Part shown: piece by piece, positions 31,522-40,600 of the stretch
Layout of the letters: every line of letters starts with the position of its first letter
Numbering within the stretch: position 1 is the first letter of the stretch
Assembly: GCF_000671395.1 (NCBI RefSeq)
Contig: NZ_AQQY01000002.1
Span: forward strand, 124,001-188,000
Direction: 5' to 3'
Length of the DNA: 64,000 nt
Source of the DNA: Actibacterium atlanticum
GTDB lineage: Bacteria > Pseudomonadota > Alphaproteobacteria > Rhodobacterales > Rhodobacteraceae
The notes under the pieces: generated by a model
Databases searched by the model: none
Seen by the model: only the letters and a program-made list of their open reading frames with translations
What the model was told of the DNA's origin: nothing
Made by a program: the position numbers and the translations under genes

Positions 31522-32249
31522 GCCGTTCTATTTTGATTACCGGGGCCAGTTCGGGCATCGGCGCGTCGGTTGCCCGGACGTTTCTGGCCGAGGGCTGGCA
31601 GGTGGGGCTGCTGGCACGCGGGCAGGCCAAGCTTGCCGCGCTGGCCAAGGGCTATGACAATGCGCATGTTCTGAAGGCGGATGTTACGAATGTGAACGAG
31701 GTTCAATCAGCGTTTGATCTGTTCGTGACCTCTGTTGGACGGTTGGATGTTCTGTTCAACAATGCCGGGATGTTTGGTGAACAGGCCCCGATTGACGAGA
31801 TCAGCCTAGAGAACTGGCAACAGGTCATGGGGGTGAACCTGCATGGCATGTTCCTGTGCGCCCGCGCGGCCTTTGCCCAGATGCGCATGCAGGCGCCGCA
31901 GGGCGGGCGGATCATCAATAATGGCTCGATTTCAGCCCATAACCCGCGGCCCGGTTCTGTCTGCTATACGACCACCAAACATGCGATTACCGGGCTGACG
32001 AAGTCTTTGTCATTGGATGGGCGCCCTTTCGATATTGCCTGCGGCCAGATCGACATTGGGAATGCCCGTACGGAACTGGTTGAAGACCTGACGGCGCGTC
32101 TGGAAGCCGAGGGCAAGCCGGTGCAGCCGACCATGGATGTCGAAGACGTTGCCCGCGCGGTTTGGCATATGGCGTCGTTGCCGCCCGAAGCAAACGTGCA
32201 GTGGATGACGGTGATGGCGACCAAGATGCCCTATATCGGGCGCGGTTAG
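31518..32249 (+). CDS. SDR family oxidoreductase
   Basis: 243 residues. TGASSGIG is the cofactor site, LFNNAGMF the NNAG motif, and NNGSISAHNPRPGSVCYTTTK provides catalytic Ser, Tyr and Lys (YxxxK). NAD(P)-dependent dehydrogenase or reductase, substrate unknown. Translationally coupled to the helicase gene (ATGA) and convergent with another SDR two bases away. Confidence 0.9.
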   Translation: MSRSILITGASSGIGASVARTFLAEGWQVGLLARGQAKLAALAKGYDNAHVLKADVTNVNEVQSAFDLFVTSVGRLDVLFNNAGMFGEQAPIDEISLENWQQVMGVNLHGMFLCARAAFAQMRMQAPQGGRIINNGSISAHNPRPGSVCYTTTKHAITGLTKSLSLDGRPFDIACGQIDIGNARTELVEDLTARLEAEGKPVQPTMDVEDVARAVWHMASLPPEANVQWMTVMATKMPYIGRG

Positions 32250-32251
32250 GG

Positions 32252-33007
32252 TCAGATCGAGCCCCCTTCGACCATGAAATTATTGGCGCTGCACATGGCC
32301 GCGTCATCCGACGCCAGAAACAGCACCATCCGGGACACATATACCGGGTCTACCGGGTCGGGCAGGCACTGACGGTCCAGCTGTTTGGTCAGGGCTTCGG
32401 GCGTGACCCAAAGTTCTTTTTGGCGTTCTGTCATAATCCAGCCGGGGACGACGGCGTTGACGCGAATGCGGTGATCGCCCAATTCGCGCGCCATGGTCCG
32501 GGTCAGCCCGTGCACGGCGGATTTTGCCGTGGCATAGGCCGGAAAACCGGCGCCGGCTTCCCACCATGAATTTGACCCGATGTTGATGATCGCCCCGCCG
32601 CCGGCCTCTATCATCGCCGGGGCGACGCTTTGGATGGCAAAGAACATATGGCGCAGATTGGTCTGCAGGCGTTCATCCCAATATTCGGGTGTGACGGAGC
32701 GCCAGTCATGGCGGTCATCATGGGCGGCGTTATTCACCAGCACCTGCGCGGGCCCCAGTTTGGCGGTAAGGGCCGTGAAAGCCGCCTTTAGGGCATCAAT
32801 GTCGCGCAGATCACAAACCTCGAACGCATGCGGCCCGCCAAGTTCGGCCAGCAGGGCTTCGCCTGCCTTGGCATCAAGATCAACAAACCCGACTTTGGCG
32901 CCCTGATCCGCAAAGGCACGTACGGTTTGCGCCCCGATGCCTTTGGCGCCACCGGTCAGGAAAACGGTTTTTCCTTTCAAGCTTGGGTACTGTGCAAATT
33001 CGGCCAT
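32252..33007 (-). CDS. SDR family oxidoreductase, possibly a sugar 1-dehydrogenase
   Basis: 251 residues. TGGAKGIG binds NAD(P); VNNAAHDD, IGSNSWWEAGAGFPAYATAK gives Ser, Tyr and Lys. The C-terminal part PGWIMTERQKELWVTPEA is reminiscent of bacterial galactose/arabinose/xylose dehydrogenases of the SDR class. This would suit the ROK and Frc sugar genes located nearby, but the substrate is inference. Confidence 0.85.
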   Translation of the reverse strand: MAEFAQYPSLKGKTVFLTGGAKGIGAQTVRAFADQGAKVGFVDLDAKAGEALLAELGGPHAFEVCDLRDIDALKAAFTALTAKLGPAQVLVNNAAHDDRHDWRSVTPEYWDERLQTNLRHMFFAIQSVAPAMIEAGGGAIINIGSNSWWEAGAGFPAYATAKSAVHGLTRTMARELGDHRIRVNAVVPGWIMTERQKELWVTPEALTKQLDRQCLPDPVDPVYVSRMVLFLASDDAAMCSANNFMVEGGSI

Positions 33008-33156
33008 TGTGCGCTGTGCTCCGTGATTCAGGTGGCGTCGGGGGCCGTGATGGCGCGCGATTAGCGCGGGGGGACGGCCATTGGATTAGATACCACATTT
33101 GGCCCCGCTGAGGAGTCCCGCATGGCAGACGGTCGCGGCCGCGACGGTATGTGCGG
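33008..33156. other. 149-bp gap between two minus-strand genes
   Basis: Separates the phytanoyl-CoA-dioxygenase-like gene from the SDR gene downstream of it. No T-tailed terminator is visible; GCGCGCGATTAGCGCG near 33053 gives only a weak hairpin. Confidence 0.3.
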
Positions 33157-34338
33157 TTACGCCAACTGTCGCGCGCGGAGCGCGGCGAGGGCGGCGTTCA
33201 GGGCGGCTGGGTCGGTCTTGTCGTGCAGCGCGCGGCGCAGAATGTCGGCCTGCGTCTGGGGAGCGTTGCCCCCAATGGGGGGGGCGGTATCCAGATTGGT
33301 CGGAAAGGCATAGCCTTCGGCGCAGGCCGCGATGGCGGCGTGTTGTTCTGGTTCTGTCAGCCCCCCATTGCGGTGCAAAGTCAGCAGCGCGGGATACAGG
33401 GCTTGCGACATGGCGCAGCGGTCCACGGCTTCCATGGCGCGGCCAAAAGCCGAGGACACCTGCAACAGATTGGCCATGCGTTCGATGTTTGACGTGCGGT
33501 TTTCGCCCGCAGCGTGAAACAGTGCCGGATTGAAAAACAGGGCATCCCCCTTGGACAGGGGCAGTTGAATGCAGGCAGTGTCAAAATAGGTGGCGAAATC
33601 GGGTTGGTGGAACGCCAGATAGCCCGGCTCGTACAACTGCGAGAACGGCAACAGTTTGGTGGGCCCGCTTTCAAGGGGCATGTCGCAATGGGCGACGGCG
33701 CCCTGCAAGGTCAGGCGCGCGGTAAGCAGATGGGTCTGGCCCGGAAACTGCGCCGCCATTTCTGCCGTTTGAAAGCCCAGATGATAATCGCGGTGCGCCT
33801 GTTGCGCCTTGCCGCCGGGGCGCACTTGGTTGACCTGCGCGGTCATCTGGTAATGCGGCCCCAGCCAGGCTTCGCAGGCGGCGGCGATCACCGGATTGCC
33901 AAAATACAGCGCAAAGCCTTCGGGATCGTGCAGGCAGTGTTTTTGCAGCGCGTTCCAGATCCGATCATTGGCCCCGGCGGCAGCGAAGTGATCGCCAGCC
34001 CCGGCGCCGCGGGCACGTTCATCAGCGATGATTGTACGAAAGACATCCGAGGCGCGATCAATCACCGAGGTATCCACGTAGGCAGTTTTGAGGGCGATGA
34101 CCCCGGCCGATTGGCCCAGCACCCACCCCCACTCCGCCAGCAGTCCGCGTCGCGCCTTGGGATCGTTCAGCGCGGGTCTTAACTGCGCCATGTCGTAGAT
34201 GGGCACGTTCTTTTCGACCGCCATCGCATGGGGCGCCATATCGAGTGTGAAACGTCGCGACGTCAGGTCCTTGAATGCATCAAGATCACAAGAGTCCTGA
34301 TCAAAGTAGGGTGGATATCCGGCGTCGTGCGTATCCAT
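33157..34338 (-). CDS. phytanoyl-CoA dioxygenase family protein
   Basis: About 393 residues. Fe(II)/2-oxoglutarate-dependent oxygenase fold: AHRDYHLGF supplies the HxD pair of iron ligands, ALFHAAGENRTSNIER the distal His and a 2-oxoglutarate-binding Arg. Start ATG 34338 has GGAGG six bases upstream; the longer frame begins in non-coding DNA. Substrate unknown: family members hydroxylate acyl chains, amino acids or small metabolites. It lies between a sugar-type SDR and a ROK regulator on the same strand, which suggests a catabolic role linked to the compound imported by the Frc system. Confidence 0.85.
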   Translation of the reverse strand: MDTHDAGYPPYFDQDSCDLDAFKDLTSRRFTLDMAPHAMAVEKNVPIYDMAQLRPALNDPKARRGLLAEWGWVLGQSAGVIALKTAYVDTSVIDRASDVFRTIIADERARGAGAGDHFAAAGANDRIWNALQKHCLHDPEGFALYFGNPVIAAACEAWLGPHYQMTAQVNQVRPGGKAQQAHRDYHLGFQTAEMAAQFPGQTHLLTARLTLQGAVAHCDMPLESGPTKLLPFSQLYEPGYLAFHQPDFATYFDTACIQLPLSKGDALFFNPALFHAAGENRTSNIERMANLLQVSSAFGRAMEAVDRCAMSQALYPALLTLHRNGGLTEPEQHAAIAACAEGYAFPTNLDTAPPIGGNAPQTQADILRRALHDKTDPAALNAALAALRARQLA

Positions 34339-34433
34339 GATGACCTCCATTGTCATGGCCAGTGTCGGCGTCGATGTCTTGTCGCGGCCCGGTCTGGCGC
34401 TGGCAGGCGGGCGCAACATCGGGTGCCTGATCC

Positions 34434-35645
34434 CTAGATTGACGATAGCCCGGCGTTTGTATTCAGCAAGAACTGGGCAAAGATCGGGCCACTTGCAGCG
34501 CCGATGCCGCGGGCGTTCTCTCCGGCCATGCCGGCTTCGACCGCGGGGGCGATAAGGCCGCGTTTGTCTTGATGCACAAGATAGCGCCGCACACGTTCGA
34601 CCAGTTCATCGCGGATATTCCCGGGAAAGGCGCCGTCGATGATGATGGCTTCGAAGTCAATAACCGAGCAGATCGACAAAGAGGCCTTGGCAAGTTCCTG
34701 AGCCGTTTCACCGATCCACGGCTCAACATACCGTGTCAGGTTGCTCCAGTCCTGCGGCTGTCGCCACATCAGCTCGGGGTCGAGCCCAGCTTCGACCAGC
34801 CGCGCTTCGAGAAGGTGCAAGGACGCGGTGTCGATCAGTTGCTGGCTTTCGCCCAAGGGGCCCGTGGTGCGCATCGCCCCCAAGGCCCCGGCGTTGCCCT
34901 GATTGCCTTCCAGCACAGTGCCGTTCAGGGCCACCCCGCCGCCGATGAAAGAGCCTATGAAGAAATAGGCGAAATCACGGTAGTCCTTGCCGCGCCCATA
35001 CAGGTGTTCGGCGTGGCAGGCTGCGGTGGCGTCGTTCACCACATAGACGGGCAGGGCGCTGAAACGGGCAACTTCCTGAGCAAAGGCGATGTCTTTCCAT
35101 GACCGAAACTTTTCAGCAGCCGGACCGTACAGATCGTGCCATTTCCACAGTTCAAACGGCGTGCCGATTCCGATGCCGCAAATACGTGGGTGTAGATTTT
35201 CGGGCAGGTCAGCCAACAGCGTTTTTATGCCGTTATCTAAGAAGCCAAATACCGCGTCGGGCATGGCATATTCATAGCTTGTCTTTAGCTGACCGCGCAC
35301 CCGCCCGGTGAAATCCAGCAGCAAGAGGTCGGCACTGCGCCGCCCGATCTTGATGCCAAAGGCGAACACGCCATCGGGATTCAGCTGAATAGGGATAGAG
35401 GGCTTGCCGATCTTTCCGCGAACGGGCTCTCCGCGAATGATGAGACCATCGTTTTCAAGATTGCGCAGAATTGTCGAGACAGTCGGGCGTGACAATCCGG
35501 TGCGGCGCGCGATATCCGCCGCCGAGACCGTTTTGTGACGATGCAGAATCGACAGGATCAGGCGTTCGTTATAGTCGCGAATGCCGCGTTGGTTGACGCC
35601 CGCGCCACGTTCCTGAATCTCTGACCCATCCATAAGACCGACCAT
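34434..35645 (-). CDS. ROK-family transcriptional regulator
   Basis: 403 residues. N-terminal winged helix-turn-helix (ILSILHRHKTVSAADIARRT, GLSRPTVSTILRNLE) followed by the ROK sugar-kinase-like domain (FAFGIKIGRRSADLLLLD, VYVVNDATAACHAEHLYG). The usual ROK zinc cluster is absent or changed: the expected CxCGxxGC is not seen; the aligned region reads NQGNAGALGAMRTTG. AGGAGGAATT precedes the ATG. Divergent from frcBCA, which it most likely represses in the absence of sugar; a candidate operator lies between. Confidence 0.9.
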   Translation of the reverse strand: MVGLMDGSEIQERGAGVNQRGIRDYNERLILSILHRHKTVSAADIARRTGLSRPTVSTILRNLENDGLIIRGEPVRGKIGKPSIPIQLNPDGVFAFGIKIGRRSADLLLLDFTGRVRGQLKTSYEYAMPDAVFGFLDNGIKTLLADLPENLHPRICGIGIGTPFELWKWHDLYGPAAEKFRSWKDIAFAQEVARFSALPVYVVNDATAACHAEHLYGRGKDYRDFAYFFIGSFIGGGVALNGTVLEGNQGNAGALGAMRTTGPLGESQQLIDTASLHLLEARLVEAGLDPELMWRQPQDWSNLTRYVEPWIGETAQELAKASLSICSVIDFEAIIIDGAFPGNIRDELVERVRRYLVHQDKRGLIAPAVEAGMAGENARGIGAASGPIFAQFLLNTNAGLSSI

Positions 35646-35681
35646 AATTCCTCCTACCCTGATTGGAAAGATAATGCGGAA

Positions 35682-35704
35682 TTGTTAGTTAGTAAAGTTA
35701 ACAA
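35682..35704. promoter_or_regulatory. candidate ROK operator
   Basis: TTGTTA-N11-TAACAA is a perfect inverted repeat (35682-35687, 35699-35704) ending five bases before a consensus -35 box. Its A/T-rich TTA/TAA arms are typical of ROK repressor sites. Confidence 0.5.
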
Positions 35705-35709
35705 ACAAA

Positions 35710-35740
35710 TTGACACGGCCAGCAGAATCAGGTTTTTTAA
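35710..35740 (+). promoter_or_regulatory. frcB promoter (-35 clear, -10 uncertain)
   Basis: TTGACA at 35710-35715 is a perfect -35 hexamer. The region 17-19 bases on is TTTTTTAA (35733-35740), a weak -10. The transcript would have a leader of about 85 bases containing a CGAAG-GAAA-CTTCG hairpin (35781-35794). Confidence 0.5.
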
Positions 35741-35831
35741 GGTCCAACCTGCATGGGTGAGGACAGCGCAGGTGTGCATTCGAAGGAAACTTCGGCATGC
35801 AGTTTGGAAAGACATTTAATGGGAGGAAACT

Positions 35832-36842
35832 ATGAAAACCCTTGTAAACGCATCTGTGGTAGCCCTGATGGCGATGGCCGGTAGCGCCGCTGCCGAAGTG
35901 AACGCATGCCTGATCACCAAGACCGATACCAACCCCTTCTTCGTGAAGATGAAAGAGGGTGCTTCGGAAGCCGCCGCAGCCAACGGTATCAACCTGTCGA
36001 CCTTTGCCGGGAAGTATGACGGCGACGTCGAAACCCAGGTCGCAGCTGTTGAAACCTGCATCGCGTCGGGCGCCAAAGGCATCTTGATCACACCGACCGA
36101 TAGCCGCGCTTTGGTGCCGGTGATCAGCCAGGCTCGCGAAGCGGGCGCGTTGGTGATCGCTCTGGATACTGCGCTGGAACCGGCCGATGCTGCTGACGCG
36201 ACCTTTGCGACTGACAACTTCAAAGCGGGCGTTCTGATTGGTCAGTGGGCCAAGGCGAAAATGGGCGACGCAGCCGCCGACGCCAAGATCGCATTGCTGG
36301 ACCTGAACGCATCGGAAATCTCGGTGGATTACCAGCGCGACAACGGCTTCCTGCATGGCTTTGGTATCGACATCAAAGACCCGACCGACATCGGTGACGA
36401 AGATGACCCGCGTATCGTTGGCAACGACGTGACGGATGGTTCGTCGGACGGGGGGCGCACCGCGATGGAAAACCTGTTGCAGGTCGATCCCGATATCAAC
36501 CTTGTCTACACCATCAACGAACCGGCTGCTGCTGGTGCGTATGAGGCGCTGAAATCCTTTGGTAAGGATGAGGGTGTTCTGATCGTTTCGGTTGACGGTG
36601 GTTGCCCGGGCGTGCGCGACATTGCTGGTGGCGTGATTGGCGCGACCTCGATGCAGTTCCCGCTGCTGATGGCGTCTAAGGGCATCGAAGCCATCAAGAC
36701 CTTTGCCGAAACCGGCGACAAGCCGCAAAACACCGAAGGTCTGGACTTCTTCAACACCGGTGTCGAGCTGATCACCGACACGCCGGTAGAGGGCATCCCC
36801 TCGCTGACGTCCGAAGAGGGCCTCAAGAAGTGCTGGGGCTAA
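35832..36842 (+). CDS. frcB: sugar ABC transporter substrate-binding protein FrcB-like
   Basis: 336 residues, signal peptide about 1-21 (ending GSAAA). Periplasmic binding protein type 1: [20 protein letters not shown] at the N-terminus, [32 protein letters not shown] and [15 protein letters not shown]. It matches the FrcB proteins that bind fructose, ribose or mannose in rhizobia. GGGAGGA precedes the ATG. The gene is followed by a strong intercistronic hairpin, consistent with excess production over the membrane parts. Confidence 0.9.
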   Translation: MKTLVNASVVALMAMAGSAAAEVNACLITKTDTNPFFVKMKEGASEAAAANGINLSTFAGKYDGDVETQVAAVETCIASGAKGILITPTDSRALVPVISQAREAGALVIALDTALEPADAADATFATDNFKAGVLIGQWAKAKMGDAAADAKIALLDLNASEISVDYQRDNGFLHGFGIDIKDPTDIGDEDDPRIVGNDVTDGSSDGGRTAMENLLQVDPDINLVYTINEPAAAGAYEALKSFGKDEGVLIVSVDGGCPGVRDIAGGVIGATSMQFPLLMASKGIEAIKTFAETGDKPQNTEGLDFFNTGVELITDTPVEGIPSLTSEEGLKKCWG

Positions 36843-36860
36843 CCCGCATCTAACGTCTAA

Positions 36861-36884
36861 GGCAGGGCCAGAGGTGGCCCTGCC
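36861..36884 (+). terminator. intercistronic hairpin between frcB and frcC
   Basis: GGCAGGGCC (36861-36869) and GGCCCTGCC (36876-36884) form a perfect 9-bp stem with a 6-base loop 18 bases after frcB, followed by TTACCATTTT. Partial terminator or mRNA stabiliser. Confidence 0.75.
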
Positions 36885-36954
36885 TTACCATTTTCACCCG
36901 CTACTTTGACGGAATCTGATGCCGCAGCTAGGCTTGTCGGTAAGGGAGATAGTC

Positions 36955-38037
36955 ATGTCAGACACCACGACGCCGGCCTCAAAAGGCCAGGACTTCGAAC
37001 AGACCCTGGATCAAAGCGATACCCAGGTTGCCTCGTTCGAAACCGATCAACACACGGTGCTGGAACGCATTCAGCATCTGCTTCACAACAACCCTACGCT
37101 TGTTCCGGTGATCGTTCTGGTCATCAGTCTGATCGCTTTTGGGCTTATCGCGGGCGGGAAGTTCTTCTCGGCTTTCAACCTCAGCCTGATCCTGCAACAG
37201 GTGTCGATCATCGGCATTCTGGCGGCGGCGCAATCGCTGATCATCATCACCGCGGGCATTGACCTGTCGGTCGCAGCGATCATGGTTTTGATGTCGGTGG
37301 TGATGGGCAATCTGGCGGTGTTTGCCGGGGTGCCTTCGGGTCTGGCCATTCTGGTTGGCCTTGCTGGCGGTGTTGGGGCCGGTGTGATGAACGGCTGGTT
37401 CATTACCCGCATCAAACTGCCACCCTTCATTACCACACTGGGCACATGGTCGATCTTCTATGCGCTGCTTTTGTGGCTCTCGGGGGCTCAATCCATTCGC
37501 GGACAAGATATCGACACCAACGCGCCCTTCCTGAAATTCTTTGGTGCTGCGTTCAACATTGGCGGCGCGCGGATCACGCTGAGCGCCTTGCTGATGATCG
37601 TGGTCTTTATCGTGCTGTGGTTCATGCTGAACAAAACCGCCTGGGGCCGCCATGTTTATGCCATTGGCGACGACAAAGAGGCCGCCGACCTGTCGGGTAT
37701 CCGCACGGACCGCACGCTGTTGTCGGTTTATGGTCTGGCCGGGTTCGTCTGTGCGTTGGGCGGCTGGGCCTCGATTGGCCGGGTTGGTTCGATTTCGCCG
37801 CAGTCGTTCTATGAGGGCAATCTGGACAGTATCACCGCTGTGGTTATCGGGGGCATCTCGTTGTTTGGCGGGCGCGGTTCGATCATGGGAGCGCTGTTTG
37901 GCGCGTTGATCGTGGGCGTGTTCCGTTCGGGCCTGCGTCTGTCGGGCGTCGACGTGCTGTGGCAGGTCTTTGCCATCGGTTGGCTTATCATCATCGCGGT
38001 CGCAATTGACCAATGGATCAGAAGGGTTTCAGCATAA
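36955..38037 (+). CDS. frcC: sugar ABC transporter permease FrcC-like
   Basis: 360 residues with about ten membrane spans of the RbsC/FrcC class. The cytoplasmic N-terminus (about 1-55) is polar, then VPVIVLVISLIAFGLIAGG begins the spans; ITAGIDLSVAAIMVL and GRHVYAIGDDKEAADLSGI are family landmarks. ATG 36955 is chosen because AAGGGAGA precedes it. Its stop overlaps frcA by one base. Confidence 0.9.
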   Translation: MSDTTTPASKGQDFEQTLDQSDTQVASFETDQHTVLERIQHLLHNNPTLVPVIVLVISLIAFGLIAGGKFFSAFNLSLILQQVSIIGILAAAQSLIIITAGIDLSVAAIMVLMSVVMGNLAVFAGVPSGLAILVGLAGGVGAGVMNGWFITRIKLPPFITTLGTWSIFYALLLWLSGAQSIRGQDIDTNAPFLKFFGAAFNIGGARITLSALLMIVVFIVLWFMLNKTAWGRHVYAIGDDKEAADLSGIRTDRTLLSVYGLAGFVCALGGWASIGRVGSISPQSFYEGNLDSITAVVIGGISLFGGRGSIMGALFGALIVGVFRSGLRLSGVDVLWQVFAIGWLIIIAVAIDQWIRRVSA

Positions 38038-38813
38038 TGACGACACCTGTTGTTCAAGCCCGCGGAATCGTGAAGCGCTATGGCCACGTGACCGCGATCG
38101 ACCACTCCGACTTTGAACTGCGCGCTGGCGAGGTTCTGGCAGTTATTGGCGACAACGGCGCCGGGAAGTCCTCGATCGTCAAGGCGATCTGCGGGGCGAC
38201 CATCCCGGACGAAGGCGAGATCCTGATCGAGGGCAAGCCGGTCAAGTTCAGCTCGCCGATTGAGGCCCGCGATATGGGCATCGAGATCGTCTATCAGAAC
38301 CTCGCCCTATCGCCCGCTTTGTCGATTGCCGACAACATGTTCACCGGGCGTGAGATCCGCAAGAAAGGCTGGATGGGGAAAATCCTGCGCATGCTGGATA
38401 AGCCCGCGATGGAGAAATTCGCCCGCGACAAGCTGACCGAGCTGGGTCTGATGACCGTGCAGTCGATCAAGCAGCCGGTCGAAACCCTGTCGGGCGGTCA
38501 ACGTCAGGGCGTGGCGGTGGCCCGGGCTGCAGCCTTTGCCAGCAAGTTCATCATCATGGATGAACCGACGGCGGCGCTGGGCGTGAAAGAAAGCCGCAAA
38601 GTGCTTGAGCTGATTCAGGACGTGCGGGCGCGTGGCATCCCGATCATTTTGATCAGCCACAACATGCCCCATGTGTTCGAGGTTGCCGACCGCATCCATA
38701 TTCACCGGCTGGGCAAGCGCCTGTGCACCATCGACCCCAAGGACTACACAATGTCGGATGCGGTTGCGTTTATGACCGGCGCGAAAGAGCCTCCGGCACA
38801 AGACGCAGCCTGA
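38037..38813 (+). CDS. frcA: sugar ABC transporter ATP-binding protein FrcA-like
   Basis: 258 residues, a single ABC domain. Walker A GDNGAGKSS, signature TLSGGQRQGVAVARA, Walker B FIIMDEPTAALG, switch His in LISHNMPHV. FrcA proteins have one ATPase domain, unlike two-domain RbsA, so the length fits. Start ATG 38037 overlaps the frcC stop (TAATG). Confidence 0.92.
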   Translation: MTTPVVQARGIVKRYGHVTAIDHSDFELRAGEVLAVIGDNGAGKSSIVKAICGATIPDEGEILIEGKPVKFSSPIEARDMGIEIVYQNLALSPALSIADNMFTGREIRKKGWMGKILRMLDKPAMEKFARDKLTELGLMTVQSIKQPVETLSGGQRQGVAVARAAAFASKFIIMDEPTAALGVKESRKVLELIQDVRARGIPIILISHNMPHVFEVADRIHIHRLGKRLCTIDPKDYTMSDAVAFMTGAKEPPAQDAA

Positions 38814-38869
38814 GTTTGGGCTGAACAAACGGGCGCAGCGGAGTGGGTCTGGGACCTGTCCGGTGCGCC

Positions 38870-39625
38870 TTATCCCCTGAACAACCGGAAGACCGCCGAG
38901 GCGCTCCAGCCAGCGGCGATGGCCAGCGCCAGAGACAGCAAACCGTAAAGCAGGGGTTGTTGATGGGCGAGGTTGTAAATCCAGCGTTCCAGACCGACTT
39001 TGCGCACATCAATCGTTGTCTCGTAGGCGTCGATCACCTGATTGTTGCGCAGCAGGAAGATGCGGGTCTTATAGTCGCCTTCGGTCAGGTTTGCGGGCAA
39101 GGCGATATTGGCGCGAAATAACGTGTCCTCGGTCAGCTCGATAGAGTTTGGGGCTTGCTGATACGCCCCTTCGTTGCTGCGAATGCGGATCAGCGCCTGC
39201 AAAAACTCGGAGCTTTGAGGCGTAACGATCTGTGCCCGTGACGCCCGGATCGCCCGTGGAATGGAAATCCCGTATTCAAAATCCTGCGCCGGGGCCAGAA
39301 TTTCAGACAAAGCCTTGGTGGCGCGCACCGCGTAAAAGCTGGGGGCATAGTCGATCTGGGCGCTGTCCGTGTTGACCCAGATACCCAGTCGACGGTCCTT
39401 TTTTCGGACGGTTACGGGGGCCAGCGGGCTGGATACGGTTACGATCACATCCAGATCGGTTGTAGGCAGGGGGGCCTCGCGTTTGACGGCGCCAAAGATC
39501 AGAATTTCAGAGCCGCTGAAAGTGGTGTTGATTGATACGCGCGCCTGACTGAGGCCAGCCACGACTTCCTCCCCATGCAGGGGGAGGGCGGACAGCAGCG
39601 TCAGGATCAGCGCGCGCCACAGCAT
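38870..39625 (-). CDS. TIGR02186-type alphaproteobacterial membrane protein
   Basis: 251 residues. Short signal-like N-terminus (LILTLLSALPLHGEEV), a long beta-rich periplasmic domain (VSINTTFSGSEILIFGAVKR; VTVRKKDRRLGIWVN) and one C-terminal membrane span (LLYGLLSLALAIAAGWSASA). I recognise it as the uncharacterised family usually paired with a TauE/SafE permease in alphaproteobacteria. Start overlaps the stop of that permease by one base (TGATG). Confidence 0.85.
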   Translation of the reverse strand: MLWRALILTLLSALPLHGEEVVAGLSQARVSINTTFSGSEILIFGAVKREAPLPTTDLDVIVTVSSPLAPVTVRKKDRRLGIWVNTDSAQIDYAPSFYAVRATKALSEILAPAQDFEYGISIPRAIRASRAQIVTPQSSEFLQALIRIRSNEGAYQQAPNSIELTEDTLFRANIALPANLTEGDYKTRIFLLRNNQVIDAYETTIDVRKVGLERWIYNLAHQQPLLYGLLSLALAIAAGWSASAVFRLFRG

Positions 39626-40548
39626 CAGTGCCCCCCTCCTGTGCCAATCGAGAACAGCTCGGACGGTTGCACCAGCAGATCAAAGGCCAGTTTGAAACAG
39701 ACGCCCAGAACCATCAGCGCCAGCAGAATACGCAGTTGTTCGGCCTTAAGGTGCACCCCGATCCGGGTGCCTATCTGCGCCCCAAGCACACCCCCGACAA
39801 GCAGCAACAGCGCCAGCGCCATATCGACGGTCTGGTTGGTTGTCGCATGCATCAATGTGGTGAAGGCCGTGACCGCGATGATTTGCAGCAACGAAGTGCC
39901 AACGACAACCTTGGTTGGCATCCCCAGAATATAGATCATCGCGGGGACCATGATGAAACCGCCCCCTACGCCCATGATCGCCGCCAGAACGCCGACGCAA
40001 GCCCCCACCAGCAGCGGCGGGATCACCGAAATATACAGCCCGGATGTACGGAACTTCATTTTGAAGGGCAGGGCGTGCACCCAGCTGCGTTGACGTCGCT
40101 TCGGCAGGGGAAGAGCGCCCGGATTACGGGTGCGGCGGATGGCGCGCAGGCTCTCGATGAACATCAGCGTCCCGACCACACCCAGAAAGACGACGTAGCA
40201 CAGGCTGACCAGCAGCTCGACCTGCCCGAGGCTACGCAGAAAGTTGAACAGTACGATCCCAAGGGCCGCCCCGACGATGCCGCCTCCCATCAGCACAAAG
40301 CCCATGCGAAAATCGACGGTCTTTCGTTTGAGATGCGCCAGCACGCCGGAAAACGACGAGGCGACGATCTGGTTGGCCTCGGTCGCGACGGCCACGGCGG
40401 GCGGAATGCCGATGAAAAACAGCAACGGCGTCATCAAAAAGCCGCCGCCCACGCCGAACATGCCTGACAGTATTCCCACCATGCCGCCCAGCCCGAACAG
40501 CAGGAAGGCATTGACCGACACTTCGGCAATGGGGAGATAAATCTGCAT
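39625..40548 (-). CDS. TauE/SafE (TSUP) family anion permease
   Basis: 307 residues with about eight membrane spans and the duplicated TSUP pattern: GMVGILSGMFGVGGGFLMTP near the N-terminus and GVLAAIMGVGGGFIMVPAMI in the second half. Relatives export sulphite, sulphoacetate or other organosulphur anions. It is coupled to the TIGR02186 gene and lies 52 bases downstream of the ABC permease gene on the same strand, so read-through from the nucleoside transporter operon is possible. Confidence 0.9.
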   Translation of the reverse strand: MQIYLPIAEVSVNAFLLFGLGGMVGILSGMFGVGGGFLMTPLLFFIGIPPAVAVATEANQIVASSFSGVLAHLKRKTVDFRMGFVLMGGGIVGAALGIVLFNFLRSLGQVELLVSLCYVVFLGVVGTLMFIESLRAIRRTRNPGALPLPKRRQRSWVHALPFKMKFRTSGLYISVIPPLLVGACVGVLAAIMGVGGGFIMVPAMIYILGMPTKVVVGTSLLQIIAVTAFTTLMHATTNQTVDMALALLLLVGGVLGAQIGTRIGVHLKAEQLRILLALMVLGVCFKLAFDLLVQPSELFSIGTGGGH

Positions 40549-40600
40549 GTGTTCACGCTACGCCGCGATTTGCGTCGCGACAAGAGCAGGTGGGTGGGTT

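Noticed and set aside
33122-33313. Small plus-strand frame preceded by GAGGAG
   Set aside because: It has a tempting ribosome binding site but overlaps the 3' end of the phytanoyl-CoA-dioxygenase-like gene and its translation is Ala/Arg-rich without features.
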